Shown one piece after another: positions 61,011-64,000 of a stretch of 64,000 bases of DNA; within the stretch, counting starts at the first letter, position 1, and every line of letters begins with the position of its first letter. The DNA comes from Branchiostoma floridae (lineage: Eukaryota > Chordata > Leptocardii > Amphioxiformes > Branchiostomatidae): positions 11,391,732 through 11,455,731 of the forward strand of contig NC_049988.1 in NCBI RefSeq assembly GCF_000003815.2, written 5' to 3'. The translations under genes were made by a program, and so were the position numbers. The notes under the pieces were generated by a model. The model worked only from the letters and a program-made list of their open reading frames with translations, did not search any database and was not told the origin of the DNA.

Positions 61011-64000
61011 AGCCATGACTAGCTTCAAAGGCAGAATTTGCCAAAAGAACGAGAATTACTGGAGTTTTTGCAATAAATTTCCGATGAATGAACCTTCCAC
61101 GTGTTTGTCCTTTAATCTGGGGTCACAGTTCACACAGGCAGACGTAAACAACAGCTAGGAAGGGTATGAATGGGGGAGGGGGCGTGGCACTTCAGGGGAG
61201 ACGCAGGCCAAGCCTTGGCACATTGAAATGTGTACATAAAGGCACAGAAAGACAGTGCCAATAACTCAACTTTCTGACATTACTGGCATACAAACTTACC
61301 CTCATATGAAAGCCCATCATCTCAGCTGTGATAAAATCCCACTGTCATTAGAAATCATACGGCATAATTTGCAGAAAAATACGCCCAAACCCTACCACCC
61401 CCTCAAACTCATAACAACCAAGGAAACAGACCCTTACACAACCAGGAAATAGTCCCAACTTCATATCCCCTGATAACCACAAAAACTCAGCTTTTGGGCC
61501 ATAATCAGAAGGTAGAAACCCTCCCCAGTCACATTGACCTCAAAACTGCCAGAATTTCTACCCATTTTTCCAAGAAAAAAAATCTTAAAGTTTTAGGCCC
61601 TGAACTACATTCGACCACCATCAATTTGCATGCCGAATCGCTGGCGGATCCCCTTCACAGAGCGAACGTTGAGAATTAAACAATAAAACTACCATCATAC
61701 AATGGGGACAAGAGTTGTGATATAGTATCCCAGATATGAAGGAATTTGAATGATTTACGACCCCGTGGCACACACTTATATGACAGGTGTAGTGGCATCT
61801 ACCACAGGCCAGGAGGGCTAGGAAACAGTGAATATACTAGCAGAAGCTGACCTGCTGTTATCAAGCATTGTGGTAGAAATAGGGCTAGAATTGCCAAAAG
61901 CTGTCCATCCTGACACACGGTAACTGTTTCTGCAGTGATAGAGCCCAGAAATTTGTTCTTGAAATGATCCCTTTTTTTGTTTTTAGGCACTTTTAAAGAA
62001 GGTGTGTGCAGCGCAACATGCTAAAAGTAGATCAAAGCTCATTTCACTTCATACACACACCATTTTCTTTCATTTTTTGCTGAAATGTGGCCCTGACAGG
62101 CACTAGTATGATGCCACGACACTTCTGTCTTGCTCAGATCCCAAGAAATAGCATGTTTGAAGTAAAATAAACAGTCTAAGCCTTCCTTTCCCAGCCCCTC
62201 CCCTCCCCTGCTGGGAAGTACACCTGGTGACACATGGACACACCCCCCACCAGTACCTGGCTATGTTTCATATAACAATGCATAACAATAAACTGATATA
62301 ACAATAAACTGAGAGTGAAAGGGCAGACATTCACATGCAAAAATTGACATGCAAATCAAATACCTGAAATCACACATTGCTGGCGACAATCAGTCAGAAA
62401 AGATAGCTTTCAGAGAGGAAGGTCACATAGCACTGTCAGGACAAGCCATCACCATGCCACGTAGAAAGCTAAGACATGACGGCCAGTTCAAGGCCAAAAA
62501 CAGGCCATGGAACAAGGGATTGAAGTTTAGAGAACACAAGGGTACACGTCCCACCTACCCACGACCTACCGAGGATGATTTCGCACTGCTTGAGGAGAGA
62601 GACAGGCAGGGTAATGCCAACATTTGCAAGAGAGATGTCATCCGAGAGGAGAGAAGGCCCATGCTGCTCCGTCCTACTCCTAGCCAGGCAACTTGCGGTC
62701 AGATGAGCCCCTACTTGGAGGATGGTCCAGGAGAAGATGGTGATCAGGTACTGGGATATAGGATCTGGCATGCAGGGCTAGCTGTACAGGCATGTGCGAA
62801 GGCACAGAGAGAGCATGACAGCCAAGAGGGGGTACTCTGCAAGGAGCTGGTCAGGGCGTCTTCCACTGGTGAGGGTAAGAAAGGGCTCGCTACATCACAG
62901 ACTCTAGTGTGTGATGGATGCGGGTACAAATCAGCCAAGGAGAACTTCTACGAGGAAGTTGCCAGAGATGGGCCAGGGGGCAGAGCAGCCGTTCCTAACG
63001 CAGCCCTTCAAATTGCGCTAGCTGACAACCCCATGGGCGTGACTGCATTCAGGGAGATGGCAGCAGCTATGGACCTGCCCGTCCCCTCCGAGGCAAGCTT
63101 GCAGGAGGGGGCTAACCGGTACAGCGATCTTATGACAGCCGTGAACGCCAACGACATGAAACGCTGGGCAAAGGTGGTGAAGCGCATAAATGTGCTAAAG
63201 GGGAACGAGGCTGACAGTCCGATAACAGGGCAAGCAGACACAAGGTACCAGAGCAGGCTGGGCAGTGGATGGGGGAAGAAGCCGGGACAGCCCAGCAGTT
63301 CTGCGGCTACCCTGTTTGCAGAGGGGGTGACCACCCAGGGGAAAATCCTTGCTGCTGACCTACGAAACAAGCTGTGCGCCTACTGCTTGTGGCACAAAAG
63401 TCGCAGCAAGGATGTTCCCCCCCATGACTGTACAGCAAACATCAGTCAAGATGCTGTCATTGGGGATGAGGAAGCTGGTGGGATGAACATTGCTGAAGAT
63501 CTCCTTTCTGGGGAGACAAAGACCACTCTGAGTCACTTGACAACAGACGGTGATGGCAAGACTGCAGGTGGAGTGATGAAAGTGATGGCAGACAAGGCGG
63601 GACAGAGAACCAAGCCTCTGATGGACAGGGTACACCTGAACAAGTCCATCAGGGGCAAGGTGTCGCGTAAAACCACTTGGTCCAAGGGCATGTTTCCGGG
63701 ACGCACACAGGCTGCCAAGAACAAAGTCAAGTACCGCTTTGCAGTGGAGGTAGCTAGGCGTCTGGAAGCAGAACACAGCAAGGGCCTAGAACGGTTTGGA
63801 ACCCGCAGGAGAGTGGAAATGGAGCGTGCCATGGAGAGGGCCATGGAAGCCATCCCGAGCTGCTACGGGGGAGATCACTCACTATGCAAGACCCACTCCC
63901 TTGTATGCAGGCACCCCAAAACTTGGAAGCCCTCTAGCCTGTCTAAGCCCACCCGTGGCAACATCAAGCTCAATGCTAGTGACAGAAAGGAACTACACGC
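61011..64000 (+). repeat. 3.95-kb tandem repeat unit, copy 2 (cut by window end)
   Basis: Second copy of the unit described at 57061-61010; 61198-62348 has no gene. Confidence 0.9.
62454..64000 (+). CDS. Mutator-like transposase domain protein, copy 2 (partial)
   Basis: Same frame and product as the ORF at 58502, open to the window edge (about 515 residues visible). Only isolated substitutions are seen, for example GGAGAT to GGTGAT near 62740, silent in the first codon position change or nearly so. The DTRYQS and TTDGDG motifs are intact. Confidence 0.75.
   Translation, partial: MPRRKLRHDGQFKAKNRPWNKGLKFREHKGTRPTYPRPTEDDFALLEERDRQGNANICKRDVIREERRPMLLRPTPSQATCGQMSPYLEDGPGEDGDQVLGYRIWHAGLAVQACAKAQREHDSQEGVLCKELVRASSTGEGKKGLATSQTLVCDGCGYKSAKENFYEEVARDGPGGRAAVPNAALQIALADNPMGVTAFREMAAAMDLPVPSEASLQEGANRYSDLMTAVNANDMKRWAKVVKRINVLKGNEADSPITGQADTRYQSRLGSGWGKKPGQPSSSAATLFAEGVTTQGKILAADLRNKLCAYCLWHKSRSKDVPPHDCTANISQDAVIGDEEAGGMNIAEDLLSGETKTTLSHLTTDGDGKTAGGVMKVMADKAGQRTKPLMDRVHLNKSIRGKVSRKTTWSKGMFPGRTQAAKNKVKYRFAVEVARRLEAEHSKGLERFGTRRRVEMERAMERAMEAIPSCYGGDHSLCKTHSLVCRHPKTWKPSSLSKPTRGNIKLNASDRKELH

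Overview
The window looks like cephalochordate (amphioxus, Branchiostoma-type) genomic DNA. This is an inference from three things seen here: long C2H2 zinc-finger (ZNF) arrays alternating GECGYRT-type and DQCDYS-type fingers, a BTB-BACK-kelch gene with GT-AG introns, and a dense load of SINEs, LINE fragments and TIR/MITE elements. Nothing prokaryotic is present.

Layout. 0.2-14.2 kb holds three large minus-strand ZNF genes (A, B, C). Each has a short non-coding first exon, one intron and a single coding exon whose ATG lies 3 nt after the splice acceptor. 14.9-18.6 kb holds a plus-strand five-coding-exon BTB-BACK-kelch gene. 18.8-48.7 kb holds a second ZNF subfamily on the minus strand (E, F, G, F', H, J and an orphan promoter X) in a tandem segmental duplication (about 21.1-28.2 kb repeated at 28.2-38.4 kb), with transposons in introns and spacers. 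49-56 kb is in the opposite orientation: plus-strand ZNF genes K and I, then an orphan promoter Y. 56.7-64 kb holds a possible Penelope-like remnant and a 3.95-kb tandem repeat, each copy carrying a Mutator-like transposase ORF; the second runs off the window. A 100-N assembly gap lies at 44620-44719 inside a LINE.

Themes. Thirteen copies of one promoter/first-exon module are visible. The usual order is a TAATCAGG-like box, a direct repeat of AGGTCA-like half sites, CCGCCATTTTG (YY1-like) and a GTAAG donor. Ten of the copies serve visible ZNF coding exons, one serves the degraded gene J, and two (X, Y) have no fingers left. The E-type subfamily seems to have lost the ancestral initiator ATG and now starts at a downstream MEGQ, leaving a decaying N-terminal frame in its leader. 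Several arrays have eroded 3' finger remnants past the stop codon. Together these suggest a family evolving by birth and death.
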